64,000 bases of DNA. Source: an uncultured Treponema sp. Lineage in GTDB: Bacteria; Spirochaetota; Spirochaetia; Treponematales; Treponemataceae. The notes below the pieces were generated by a model that ran no database searches, had not been told where the DNA came from, and worked only from the letters and a program-made list of their open reading frames with translations. Below are positions 46,333 through 56,057 of the stretch, piece after piece. A program made the position numbers and the translations under genes. The first letter of the stretch is position 1. Every line of letters begins with the position of its first letter. The stretch is taken from NCBI GenBank assembly GCA_946631855.1, contig CAMPAL010000001.1, positions 1 to 64,000 on the forward strand, in the 5' to 3' direction.

Positions 46333-47889
46333 ATGAGACTTTGGCTTTCAGAAGCAGATAAATCTAGATTTATAAACCCTGTTTGGGATGTAATTGAAAA
46401 AGACCCGGAAGATGTTTTGGATTATACAAGTCTGAAAAAGCTCCCAAATAGATCTGATGTAATTAAATGGGTCAATAGTGGGGCTGCAGATAAATACAGA
46501 ATTGATTGGAGTAAATTCGACCCAAAGAAAAAACAAAACTGGGATTTTTCAGACGTAGCTGAAGAAATTATACAGCCTTTTTTAGATTATCAATCAGATA
46601 AACAGAAAAAAGCTGACCCAAAAAATATGTTTTCAAATAAAGAGGATTTCTTGATTTTAGACGAAAACAGTCATTACCTTTTTGTAGGAGTTCTCACTTA
46701 TCAGGGCGCAATCTTTTGTGATAGTTTTCAATGTGGAGGTGCAGGCGCTAAATGGTGTATTGGTTATGAAAAAACAGACAGGTATTGGATAGATTATGTT
46801 GCAAAAAGAAACAAAAGATTCGTTCTTGTATTCAATAAAAAAGTGTACGGAGATGAGTTCAGCCAAAAATACATGCTTGAAATTTCTGAAACAGGCTGCA
46901 GAGGATGGGATCAAAAAGATCAGCCTGAAGATACTTTAAGTGCAATGGCTTGTATGGATGAGTTTGGCTTTTCACAAAAGCAGCTAAACAATTGGTACAA
47001 AACACTTGAAAATAAAGTAAAAGTAGAACTTAAAGATTCTTTTTCAATTGCAGCTATATTTGCAGGAGAAAAAGCTGTAATAGGTAATGATGTTCAATCT
47101 GTTAAATTGACCGATTTTAATTGTACAGAATTTAATTACGGAATTATTCTTGAAAATGTAAGATTGGGTGAATTGGTATACCAAATGGTTTCTGACGGGG
47201 AGGGAAAAGATTTACATCTTTCTGAGGTTAAAATGGGGGCTGCAAATGCACCTGAACTTGCTAAATTCAAAAGCAAAACTTTCTTGCCATGCTTAAAATT
47301 GATAAATTACAACAGAATTGTAATAGATGATTTATGGATTGGAAATCCTGTTCTTCATTTCCAGGATTGTAAAGAAGTGGTTATTGGTACATTACACGTA
47401 CCTGCAGGGTATGCAAGTGACAGTATTGATGCAAACCAAGTTTTACAGGATGTTTCTCAAGAAACCGGTACAATTTTATATGACTCTGAACCTAAAATTA
47501 CAAACGGTGTAAAATATTTTCCAAAAGAAAATGTTTGTGAGCAGTATCCAATGTGGATTACAGAAGGTGAAGGTGCAAGTGCAATCATTACAAAATATAT
47601 GGTAAGAAACGCTGTAAATGGAAGAAAAGATGTAGAGTTGTTGAGCGGCTATAAAAGAGCTTTCATAGACTTCGATTGCAACTCTCAATTTTTTACAAAA
47701 GGTAAATTCGATCTTAGCTTAGTTGTTTCTGATGTTCCAAAATCAAATAGAATTTATTGCTTAAACGTTCCTCCTAGCTGCAAAGTCACTTATAAAGATC
47801 ATCCTGAAACAGATTTGGAAATTTTGTATACAAATTGCACTCCAAGTAATTTGTCTGAAAAGTGGCATAGATTTAAACGAGTTTTTTAA
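46333..47889 (+). CDS. Hypothetical protein
   Basis: 518 aa ORF; GAGAKWCIGYEKTDRYWIDYVAKRNKRFVLVFNK block. Confidence 0.6.
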   Translation: MRLWLSEADKSRFINPVWDVIEKDPEDVLDYTSLKKLPNRSDVIKWVNSGAADKYRIDWSKFDPKKKQNWDFSDVAEEIIQPFLDYQSDKQKKADPKNMFSNKEDFLILDENSHYLFVGVLTYQGAIFCDSFQCGGAGAKWCIGYEKTDRYWIDYVAKRNKRFVLVFNKKVYGDEFSQKYMLEISETGCRGWDQKDQPEDTLSAMACMDEFGFSQKQLNNWYKTLENKVKVELKDSFSIAAIFAGEKAVIGNDVQSVKLTDFNCTEFNYGIILENVRLGELVYQMVSDGEGKDLHLSEVKMGAANAPELAKFKSKTFLPCLKLINYNRIVIDDLWIGNPVLHFQDCKEVVIGTLHVPAGYASDSIDANQVLQDVSQETGTILYDSEPKITNGVKYFPKENVCEQYPMWITEGEGASAIITKYMVRNAVNGRKDVELLSGYKRAFIDFDCNSQFFTKGKFDLSLVVSDVPKSNRIYCLNVPPSCKVTYKDHPETDLEILYTNCTPSNLSEKWHRFKRVF

Positions 47890-47895
47890 AAAAAG

Positions 47896-47925
47896 GTGCA
47901 GCTACTTTGGCTGCACTGTTTTTTT
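47896..47925 (+). terminator. Intrinsic terminator
   Basis: GTGCAGC-tactttg-GCTGCAC-tgttttttt. Confidence 0.75.
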
Positions 47926-48178
47926 ATGATTTCATTTCTTGTTGAAGATTATAACCTGCTTCAAAAGCTTTTTCAAGTAATTTTGTAATGCTTTCAGCCG
48001 TCCAATAATCATCAGGCATTTCAGCAACTACGGTATCATCTTCGCCCCATTCTTCGAAAACATCTTTTAGTTTGGTAGAGTTGAGCCATTTACTAAATGA
48101 GGCTTTTTCAATAAAAACTGATCGACTCATAAGCATTTTCCTTTTTTTAGATAAGTCCGAGCAGATAATCTGTTTCAA
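47924..48178 (-). CDS. Hypothetical protein
   Basis: 84 aa ORF. Confidence 0.45.
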   Translation of the reverse strand: MKQIICSDLSKKRKMLMSRSVFIEKASFSKWLNSTKLKDVFEEWGEDDTVVAEMPDDYWTAESITKLLEKAFEAGYNLQQEMKS

Positions 48179-48332
48179 GACCTGTTGAGCTTATCCAAAA
48201 CTCCTCAGCTTCCTCAGAACCTTCAGATGCCATAAGTTCGATTGTTTCATCCAAAATCTCTCGAACAGTTTTACATGCCTCTGTTTTAGACATGCCGTCT
48301 CTTTTCATGAAAATCTCAACAACTTCATTCAT
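48147..48332 (-). CDS. Hypothetical small protein
   Basis: 61 aa ORF overlapping the next gene. Confidence 0.45.
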   Translation of the reverse strand: MNEVVEIFMKRDGMSKTEACKTVREILDETIELMASEGSEEAEEFWISSTGLETDYLLGLI

Positions 48333-48350
48333 TTTTGTAAACCCCCAATT

Positions 48351-49082
48351 TTAAGCAACCTGACAATTTTCAAAAGCTTTGATTGCATCTGCAAGACCTG
48401 TATCTCCTCTCCACATGTCATCCATGTTGCGAATGCTACCGGTTGAAACAAACTGAACCTCATTTCCTTGCTTTGCCTCTTTTGTGAATTTTACAAACAT
48501 GTAACGATCTGTAGAAAAATCATCAATTACGGCTGCGATTTCGTTTTTACCTTCTTTAATCATTTTCTGATATACACCAAAGCCTTCGCTTGAAAGACCG
48601 TAAATTGAATTGCCAGCTTTGATAATCTCTCTACCGTCAAAATACCAAACGGGTTTTCCATAAGAAGTTGTATTGACTTTTTCCCAGTTGTTGACATCTT
48701 CTTCGTTAGTGAAAACAACAGGCCCGCCGTATTTCAAGTTGATACAATTGTCTCCACAAGTCCAGATTTCAGAACCATCATCGAGTACCAAAAGTATTGA
48801 AGGATTCAGGTGAACAAGTCTTCCTGTAAGAACATCATTGAAGGTAGAGCCGAATTTGTTTGGTACAGCTACTTTTACAGTGCCTTCAGTTCCAATTGGA
48901 AACTTGCGGCCTTTTACGATTCTCAAACGGTCGTTCTTTGAAACGCCTGAGTGATATGTGCTTTGTTCAAGTTCATCGCAAGAAACATCGATTGAAACGG
49001 TTTTTGAAAATTCAACTGGGCCATACGCTGTAGAAACGACTGAATCAACTCTTTTTGAAACCCTGTAAAAATTCTTCTTCAT
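48351..49082 (-). CDS. Hypothetical protein
   Basis: 243 aa ORF; shared promoter/leader CTATATTATAA...AGAGGTACAG. Confidence 0.6.
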   Translation of the reverse strand: MKKNFYRVSKRVDSVVSTAYGPVEFSKTVSIDVSCDELEQSTYHSGVSKNDRLRIVKGRKFPIGTEGTVKVAVPNKFGSTFNDVLTGRLVHLNPSILLVLDDGSEIWTCGDNCINLKYGGPVVFTNEEDVNNWEKVNTTSYGKPVWYFDGREIIKAGNSIYGLSSEGFGVYQKMIKEGKNEIAAVIDDFSTDRYMFVKFTKEAKQGNEVQFVSTGSIRNMDDMWRGDTGLADAIKAFENCQVA

Positions 49083-49210
49083 AATACCTGTACCTCTGTT
49101 TTATAATATAGGGTTTTAAGTACGAAAATTTGTCAAAAAAATAGAGTTTTTCAGAATCTATTTAATCTTCGGAATTATCCCATGACGTACTTTTAATATA
49201 GGAATCAACT

Positions 49211-50590
49211 AAGTGAACTACTGATAGGCTAAAGACCTATCAGCTTCCAACTTTATGCAGTAACCTGCAATGAGTTTGGACTTTCTTCCTTCATAGAACT
49301 TCGTAGTTCTCCAGAAGCATTTGTAATTTCGGATGGTTCCCTTCCTACTATGCCAAGACTAGTCACACCTTTTTTCAAGATGTTTTTGGCTGCATTTATG
49401 TCACGGTCGTGCTCTTTTGAGCAGACTGGGCATTTCCATTTCTTTATTCCAACAACTACTTTTGGATTTACGTAACCGCAATCAAAGCAAGTTTTTGAAG
49501 TATCTTTTGCAGGTACTTTTACGAGATTTGTTTTGTAAGCAATCATGTCTCGTAACATTCCAAAGCCCTGATCAGAAACAACTTTTCCGTGATGTAGATT
49601 TTCAGACATATTCTGAAGATTGATGTTTTCTACAATCACATACTCAAATTTGTTTGCTAAATCTCTACTCACTTTGTGAAGCCAATCTTTTCTTTGCAAA
49701 GCTACTTTTTCGTGTAGCTTTGCAACTTTGTACTTGGCCTTCAAATAGTTGTTGGAATCTGCAATTTTCCTAGACTTTTCCTTTTGATAATGTTTTAATT
49801 GCTTTTGCTTCTTTCTCAAAAACCTTGGGCACTTGATTTTCGTACCATTGCTCATTGAGATGAAGTCTTCATCATCGCAGTTCCAATCTATTCCAATTGC
49901 TTTTCCATTATGTACTTTTGGTTCTTCTTTCTTTTCAACACAAATCTTTACAAACCATTTCCCTGTAGCTGTCCTTCTGAATGTGATATTCTTCCATTTA
50001 CCTTGAGCAAATCTATGAGCTCGAATATCAATGTAACCAAGTTTGTTTGTTAAGAACAATCCATTTTCATCTATTTTAGGGTTACAGTTTGAACAGCTAT
50101 ATCTGAATGAATCCTTTGGATTCTTTTTACTTTTGAGTTTTGGAGGTTGAACGAATTTTCCTTCTCTTTGACCTTTACAACTTTTGAAGAAGTTTGTATA
50201 AGCAGCCCTTACATCTGACCACATTTGTGCAAGTGGAATTGAGCAAGCAGCTTCTTTTGCCCATTGCAATGCTTCAGGTTTGTACTTTTCAAAAATTGGT
50301 TTGTAACCTTGAATCATCATATCATGATTTTCGTTTTTGTTAGCTACAACAATATTCCAATACAATCTACATAAACCGAGAGTTTGGTTGAAGGTATTTT
50401 CTTGATCTTTTGTTGGATAGATTCTGAATTCGTAAGCTTTCAACATTTTCTTCAACCTCCTTTTAGTTAGTGTAAATTGTTTTATTATATTTAGTGTCTT
50501 TTCAAAATATATAATAATTATAGTTAATGGAAATGTTTTGAGTCGATTCATCCTATCGACTAAAGATCAATAGGTTTTCTCGACTCGTTC
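49211..50590 (-). mobile_element. IS200/IS605-type element carrying tnpB only (right boundary approximate)
   Basis: RE hairpin CTGATAGG-ctaaaga-CCTATCAG at 49221 region; LE hairpin CCTATCGA-ctaaaga-TCAATAGG at 50552-50574 with same loop; no tnpA ORF. Confidence 0.8.
49253..50446 (-). CDS. tnpB: TnpB RNA-guided nuclease
   Basis: MLKAYEFRIYPTKDQ; RuvC motifs AIGIDWN, VIVENINLQNM, DRDINAAKNIL; zinc finger CFDCGYVN...CPVCSKEHDRD; RBS aaaggaggttg. Confidence 0.92.
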   Translation of the reverse strand: MLKAYEFRIYPTKDQENTFNQTLGLCRLYWNIVVANKNENHDMMIQGYKPIFEKYKPEALQWAKEAACSIPLAQMWSDVRAAYTNFFKSCKGQREGKFVQPPKLKSKKNPKDSFRYSCSNCNPKIDENGLFLTNKLGYIDIRAHRFAQGKWKNITFRRTATGKWFVKICVEKKEEPKVHNGKAIGIDWNCDDEDFISMSNGTKIKCPRFLRKKQKQLKHYQKEKSRKIADSNNYLKAKYKVAKLHEKVALQRKDWLHKVSRDLANKFEYVIVENINLQNMSENLHHGKVVSDQGFGMLRDMIAYKTNLVKVPAKDTSKTCFDCGYVNPKVVVGIKKWKCPVCSKEHDRDINAAKNILKKGVTSLGIVGREPSEITNASGELRSSMKEESPNSLQVTA

Positions 50591-50615
50591 ATTATAAATA
50601 CAGAGGGATAATTCT

Positions 50616-51092
50616 ATGAAAACGAAGAAAAACAGGCCGAGAGATTTGGACAGCATACTTGCTGAAATGCTTGACCTGCTGATGTACAAGCAGGTTTTGA
50701 CCGAAGAAACGGCAGAAGATTATTTCGATTGGCTGATTGAAGAGGGATTGGAAGCGGTAAATTGGAATCTAACAGGAGATAATCTTGTCAATGAATTGAG
50801 CGACATAAACACAAGAGAAAGATTCAATAACGAATTAGATAGGGAGGGAATTGAAGATAATTATTTTGAAAGCAACTCTTTATCTCAGTTCAGAAAAGAT
50901 TTTGCAAGGAAAGTAAAAAACGAAAATCTTCCAGACGACCAAGAAAAGAAAGTATGGCAAATGTTCAACAACTATTGCTATCATTTTGCCCAATCTGTCA
51001 GTTCTAAAACTGTAAAACCGAATTTTAGGAAACAGGTAAATTGGACAGATAAAAGCAAAGATACCGTTGTGCACGATTATCCGCTTCACTGA
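50616..51092 (+). CDS. Hypothetical protein
   Basis: 158 aa ORF. Confidence 0.55.
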   Translation: MKTKKNRPRDLDSILAEMLDLLMYKQVLTEETAEDYFDWLIEEGLEAVNWNLTGDNLVNELSDINTRERFNNELDREGIEDNYFESNSLSQFRKDFARKVKNENLPDDQEKKVWQMFNNYCYHFAQSVSSKTVKPNFRKQVNWTDKSKDTVVHDYPLH

Positions 51093-51538
51093 TTTCGTTT
51101 CACAATTTTTTCTACAAAACGCTTGTGTGAATACATTCGGCTTTTCACATCGTCCGAAAGCAGTTCGTAGGCATCTTCATAACCGAGAATTGCGTTCGCA
51201 ATATTGTACTGCTTTACGACTTCTTCGTCTGCATTTTCGGAACAAATCAGTTTTTCTTTTGAATCCCAATTCATAACCGACAAGAAAAGATAGTCTTCTA
51301 CGGGTCGGTTCAGTTCCTTTTGCAATTCAATATAAATCCTTATGCTTGAAAGATGCTCGGACGCATAAAATCTCCAGCCGTATTCCTTTGCATATTTGAA
51401 TGCAGTTTCAAACGAGATAATCATATCGTCCGGGAGTATACTGTGGGATTTTCTTGAGCGAATCCGTAACTGACCCGTTGATTTTGTTTCGTCAACAATC
51501 ACGACGTTTGTCTTGTTCCATTCGTCAAAGTTCAACAT
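51086..51538 (-). CDS. Hypothetical protein
   Basis: 150 aa ORF; upstream CTATATTATAATC and GGAGGTACAG. Confidence 0.6.
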   Translation of the reverse strand: MLNFDEWNKTNVVIVDETKSTGQLRIRSRKSHSILPDDMIISFETAFKYAKEYGWRFYASEHLSSIRIYIELQKELNRPVEDYLFLSVMNWDSKEKLICSENADEEVVKQYNIANAILGYEDAYELLSDDVKSRMYSHKRFVEKIVKRNQ

Positions 51539-51623
51539 CTCTGTACCTCCTGTATCTGATTATAATATAGGTCGTTCCGTCAGCAATTTTCCAAAAACAG
51601 CATTTTTTATTTCCACTAATCTT

Positions 51624-51920
51624 TCACTTTTTGTAATTCTTTTTTGTAAGTTTCACGTAATCATCGATTTCTGTAATGACTTTTTCAAAAGGTAAAAACC
51701 AGACTTTTCGGTACGTGCAAATTACCGCGTTGTCCAAAAACAAATCTATCCAGGCTTCAGCTTTTTCATCTATCAGATTTTTAATTTCCAAAAACTTGCA
51801 AGAGGAAACAAAACGCAATCTTGCGAAAAAAGTATTGTAAACATCGACAACAAAATGGTTGTTTTTGTCTATGAGAATATTCACTTTTAGCTTTCCTTTG
51901 TAAGTTGCAAAATATTCCAT
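51624..51920 (-). CDS. Hypothetical protein
   Basis: 98 aa ORF, RBS aaggagg. Confidence 0.5.
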   Translation of the reverse strand: MEYFATYKGKLKVNILIDKNNHFVVDVYNTFFARLRFVSSCKFLEIKNLIDEKAEAWIDLFLDNAVICTYRKVWFLPFEKVITEIDDYVKLTKKNYKK

Positions 51921-51967
51921 TTTATTCCTCCTTTTCTAAAATTGCTACGGGTTTGTGTCTTTAAGTT

Positions 51968-52591
51968 CTAACCTCTATACTTTACTAAATTACCCCAATC
52001 CTTTTCTTTTACAATTCCAAATCCATAAACATGTATGGTTTCAGCGATTTGAGATTCTTCAAAAGGCTGTAAAAGTTTGTAAGGATAAAAATCATTGAAA
52101 TCAACAACAATATCATTTAACAAATTCATTGAGTTCGTTAAATGTTTCATTGGCTCAGAGAGTTTTTTACTTGGAAGAGTAATATCAAATTCATGCAGGA
52201 ATTTACTGTATCTCGCAACAGTAATTTCATAATTTGTAAACATATCCAAGAAAGATTGATTTGTATCCTTTACAAAAGTTTGTGTAATTTGCGGTTTTTC
52301 ATCTAAAAGACTTTTAATCTTTTCTATGTTGTTTTGTATTCTTTTGTCAACCACTTGAATATTTGTATAGAGCTCTATAAGTTCGTTTATTTCATTTTGT
52401 TTTGTTTTTGCTTCAAAGAGTTTTCCGTTTTCTTCATACAGGCTTTTTATTTCGGAAACATAAGTTTGGAATAAATAAAGATTGTGACGCAGATTCTCAA
52501 TTTCAACAATAAGCTCATCTGACTTTTCAGAGTAGTCACTTTCCATTTCATTCAAAATATCTTCAGCTTCCTTTTCTGTTAAAATTTTCAT
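51968..52591 (-). CDS. Hypothetical coiled-coil protein
   Basis: ATG at 52591 after GGAGGAAAAAGA; overlaps methyltransferase stop. Confidence 0.6.
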   Translation of the reverse strand: MKILTEKEAEDILNEMESDYSEKSDELIVEIENLRHNLYLFQTYVSEIKSLYEENGKLFEAKTKQNEINELIELYTNIQVVDKRIQNNIEKIKSLLDEKPQITQTFVKDTNQSFLDMFTNYEITVARYSKFLHEFDITLPSKKLSEPMKHLTNSMNLLNDIVVDFNDFYPYKLLQPFEESQIAETIHVYGFGIVKEKDWGNLVKYRG

Positions 52592-53694
52592 TCTTTTTCC
52601 TCCAAGAAATCTTCCGACAATCCAAGCTCTTTTAGGATTTCCTGGTCTGTCCAAGGTCTTGACCAGTCAATTGCAGGAAAATTCTCAAAGTAGAATTTCA
52701 TTCTCCCTCCACCTCCTGCAAAAGCACATATAAGATCTAATAAAAAGTTCGTCAAACCAATTTTATCTTTATTATCTCTTTTTTCATTACAACTGTACCA
52801 CCACTTTGCGAAGTTATCTCTTTCTTGCTTTGTTTTAAAAATTAAACCGCTTGCAGAACCCCTGACACACTCAGTAATTTTTCCTTCAAGGTTGTGCGTC
52901 ATGTCTTTTCCACCTTTTTTATGAACACCATCTTCTTCTCCTCTCCAAGTTATCAAAAAGATTTTTTCAAAATTTGAAAGGTATAGTTTTTCATAAAACT
53001 CAGGTCCAATAATATTGGATTGTGCTTTGTAACTAAAAGAATGGATACTGTTGTAATCATCTATAGCTTGCTGAATTTGTTGTTGTTTTTTTGTAAGAAT
53101 GTAAGTCCTAAAGAAGTCTCTTTCATAAATTTTACCTGGAGTGATATGAGCAATACAAGTATTTGAAAGAGTTGCATCTGTAAAGTAATCTCCTAAGTTT
53201 CCAATATTTTCAAGAAATTCTACAAAGGGTTCAACTTCAGACTCTCTAAATGTCTTCAAAGGAGCAAGACAAACCACTTCATGAGATTGTTTCATACACA
53301 TTTTTGTTATAGGAATTGCCAATGTACTTGCATATCCATACGGAGGATTAGCAATAATTAAATCAAATGACATATTATCAATATTATAGACAGAGGATAT
53401 TTCGTTTTCTACAAAGTTAGAATACCATTTTTTCATCAGTTCAACTTTTGTTTCATCACTTTCACTTACAAGAAAATAGATATTTTGTAGAGGTACTTTT
53501 TTGACATTAATCAAAAAGTTGATCATCTGAAAACCAAAGTCATCAAGCACGGTAATTTTATCATTTTGCCAATCGGTATCACTTACCATATCGGTCATTT
53601 TTTTACAAATGCTTTCTGGATACCCAAAATAATCTCCCCAATTTTTTAAGGATTCAATTGGATAATTTTTGATCAGCTCAAGTTTTGTTTTCAT
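52588..53694 (-). CDS. DNA adenine methyltransferase-like (NPPY)
   Basis: ITVLDDFGFQMINFLI..., FDLIANPPYGYASTLAIPITKMC. Confidence 0.75.
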   Translation of the reverse strand: MKTKLELIKNYPIESLKNWGDYFGYPESICKKMTDMVSDTDWQNDKITVLDDFGFQMINFLINVKKVPLQNIYFLVSESDETKVELMKKWYSNFVENEISSVYNIDNMSFDLIIANPPYGYASTLAIPITKMCMKQSHEVVCLAPLKTFRESEVEPFVEFLENIGNLGDYFTDATLSNTCIAHITPGKIYERDFFRTYILTKKQQQIQQAIDDYNSIHSFSYKAQSNIIGPEFYEKLYLSNFEKIFLITWRGEEDGVHKKGGKDMTHNLEGKITECVRGSASGLIFKTKQERDNFAKWWYSCNEKRDNKDKIGLTNFLLDLICAFAGGGGRMKFYFENFPAIDWSRPWTDQEILKELGLSEDFLEEKE

Positions 53695-53807
53695 CTTTCG
53701 TACCTCTTTTCTTATAAAAAATCAACTAAAATATAGGCTTTTATTTTGAAAATGCAAAAAAAAATACTCAAGATTGACTTGAGTATTCCTTTTGAAGGTA
53801 CCTTTTT

Positions 53808-54125
53808 TTATTCCTCTACCAAACGCATTGCATATTGTGCTTCTGCAGGATCTTTGTGAGCCAACCAGTACTTACATGCATCTGCCAATACATCAGCTCC
53901 GCCAGTGATATCAGAAATAGCACCTTTTGCAGCTCCTACTCGAGCTTCACCTTTACTCAAGCCCCTCTTTAATCTGTTTTGATAATACAATTCAAAAGAA
54001 TCATCGAAAAGGGAACCCATTTTCTTATCTTGATCAAAATTGTAAAACTCCATTACACGGATTACACTATCCGCAAAATCATCCCAGTTATCAGCTGTAA
54101 AACCTGTCCAATTAAAATACTTCAT
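53808..54125 (-). CDS. Hypothetical protein
   Basis: 105 aa ORF. Confidence 0.5.
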   Translation of the reverse strand: MKYFNWTGFTADNWDDFADSVIRVMEFYNFDQDKKMGSLFDDSFELYYQNRLKRGLSKGEARVGAAKGAISDITGGADVLADACKYWLAHKDPAEAQYAMRLVEE

Positions 54126-54149
54126 AAAATAATTTCTTCCTTATCAAAA

Positions 54150-54704
54150 TTAGTTCTTTTTTCTTTTGAGCCTTTCAATGTGAGAATGATTTTCCTTCAT
54201 TTGCTTTCTTATAGAATTCAACTTTTTAAGGAATTCTTTTTGTACCTCAAGGTTTTTACAAAGGTTTGCACTTATCTCTGCAACTTTATGTATTTTCTTT
54301 GAAGTGAAAGCTTCTTTCAATTCTAGTTTGTCTTTTTCAATTTCTTTAAAGACTTTAGGTAAAGCGGACATTTTCAAAATATTTTTCTGCTTATTCAGTT
54401 CATCCTGATCATCATAAAAACTCGCAAGCTCATTTGGCAGGTTTTTCAATTCGATCTTATTTGACCGAATTTGCTTTTTACAGTCAAAGGCCTGTTTTTG
54501 TCTTTTAGCGAGCATTTCTTTATCGAAAGCAAGAAGGTGTGCAAACTTTTCTATACCTTTCAAATCATGACTTTTCCAAGCAGCTTTCATCATGCCAAGA
54601 TCATCTGTTTTTTTCTTTTCATAAAAACGAAGTTCTTTGTGAAAAAACTGCAAGTGACGAGAAAGTTCGTGCTGTTTTGCTATAAGTGTATCTCTTTTGA
54701 TCAT
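54150..54704 (-). CDS. Hypothetical coiled-coil protein
   Basis: 184 aa Lys/Glu-rich ORF. Confidence 0.55.
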   Translation of the reverse strand: MIKRDTLIAKQHELSRHLQFFHKELRFYEKKKTDDLGMMKAAWKSHDLKGIEKFAHLLAFDKEMLAKRQKQAFDCKKQIRSNKIELKNLPNELASFYDDQDELNKQKNILKMSALPKVFKEIEKDKLELKEAFTSKKIHKVAEISANLCKNLEVQKEFLKKLNSIRKQMKENHSHIERLKRKKN

Positions 54705-54707
54705 GTT

Positions 54708-54965
54708 TTACATTATAGGATTATTTGTAAAGATGTACTCCTTTTTGTTTTTTGTCAATTCTATTTTATTTTCAGCAAGATACTTTTTTGTTTCTTCTGC
54801 GTACATTTCAAGAAGGCTTTGCAAACGAAATACCCTTTCCTGAGTTGCACCTTTTGTTTCCACCCCCACATTAAACCAATCTAAAGGTACCTTGAACAAA
54901 CCAAATGTTTTTGCCATACCAATTATGTAAAAAAGTTTCTTTTCAAAAGCGTTTTTGTAATCCAT
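54708..54965 (-). CDS. Hypothetical protein
   Basis: 85 aa ORF. Confidence 0.5.
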   Translation of the reverse strand: MDYKNAFEKKLFYIIGMAKTFGLFKVPLDWFNVGVETKGATQERVFRLQSLLEMYAEETKKYLAENKIELTKNKKEYIFTNNPIM

Positions 54966-55026
54966 AGTATTGAAAATTAGTCTTCAGAAAATCTGCACTA
55001 AATATTTTCCAAGGAGATTAAAATAA

Positions 55027-55398
55027 ATGTTTCAAACAATTTTTATCTTAGCTGTAGCTGTTGTCGGGTTGGTTGAATTTGTAAAGAATTACCTTCCAGA
55101 CTCAGTGAAGGAAAAGAAAGCTGTTATGTCAAGTCTTTCGGGTGCTTTTTCTGTTGCAGTAGCTTGCGGTTTTGTAGCTCTTAATAAAAAGATAGGTTAT
55201 AATATAGAGCCAACTATTCCAAACTTTGTTTTATATTCAGTTGGAGCTGTAGGTATTGTACAAACTTCTTATGACACACTCTTTAAGATTTTCAAAGCGG
55301 TTGTGGAAAAGCTAAAGAATAAATTCGTAGGCCCAACAGATGTTGACAAGACATCAGACGAAATAGTCGAAACTATTACAAACACAGTTAGCAAGTAA
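55027..55398 (+). CDS. Small membrane protein (possibly holin-like)
   Basis: Three hydrophobic segments, RBS aaggag, followed by AACTCGGGA...TCCCGAGTT terminator. Confidence 0.5.
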   Translation: MFQTIFILAVAVVGLVEFVKNYLPDSVKEKKAVMSSLSGAFSVAVACGFVALNKKIGYNIEPTIPNFVLYSVGAVGIVQTSYDTLFKIFKAVVEKLKNKFVGPTDVDKTSDEIVETITNTVSK

Positions 55399-55627
55399 TT
55401 TTTTTTTAGAAAACTCGGGATTGAAAAAAAAATTCCCGAGTTTATTTTTTTTTCACACCCACAAAAGAGATTCAGGGTAATCCATAATTCTTGAAGCTGT
55501 ATGCTCAATAGCTGCTTCCCAATCATAAGTACCATTAGCAATCATCTCTTTGATTGCTTTTATCATTTCTTTTCTCTGCATGTTCCAAAATATAGGAAAC
55601 TAATTTTGAAAAAGGAGTACAAAAATT

Positions 55628-55942
55628 ATGAAACATTTTATTTCAATTCGGGAGATTGCCGATGATAAAACAACTATATCCTCAACAAGATGGGCTTTTG
55701 CAACTGTTGTAAAAGTTGATATAGCAATTATCATTATTGTTTTACTTGCAGCTTTAGTTGCTCATTTTTTTCCGGGTATAGATGATTTCGATAATTCATT
55801 TTTTGGAAGCGTTGCAATGTTGCTTGGTGTTATAACTACACTTGTAACAACCGGAAAAGTTTTGCAGGGCTTTGAACCTCATAATGAAGTTGTAAAACCT
55901 GAGGTTGAAAAAGAACCTGAAAAAGAAACAGAAGAAAAATAA
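55628..55942 (+). CDS. Small membrane protein
   Basis: Two TM segments and acidic C-terminal tail; RBS aaaggag. Confidence 0.55.
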   Translation: MKHFISIREIADDKTTISSTRWAFATVVKVDIAIIIIVLLAALVAHFFPGIDDFDNSFFGSVAMLLGVITTLVTTGKVLQGFEPHNEVVKPEVEKEPEKETEEK

Positions 55943-55947
55943 AAAAA

Positions 55948-55970
55948 GAACCGGCTGAAAAAACCGGCTC
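55948..55970 (+). terminator. Terminator-like hairpin
   Basis: GAACCGGC-tgaaaaaa-CCGGCTC. Confidence 0.5.
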
Positions 55971-56057
55971 TGTTAGGAGGTACAAAAATGTAAAGCTTTT
56001 CTTTTTACTTTACATTAAAGAAATATAGAAAAGGGGATTTAAATTCGAATCCTTTTT

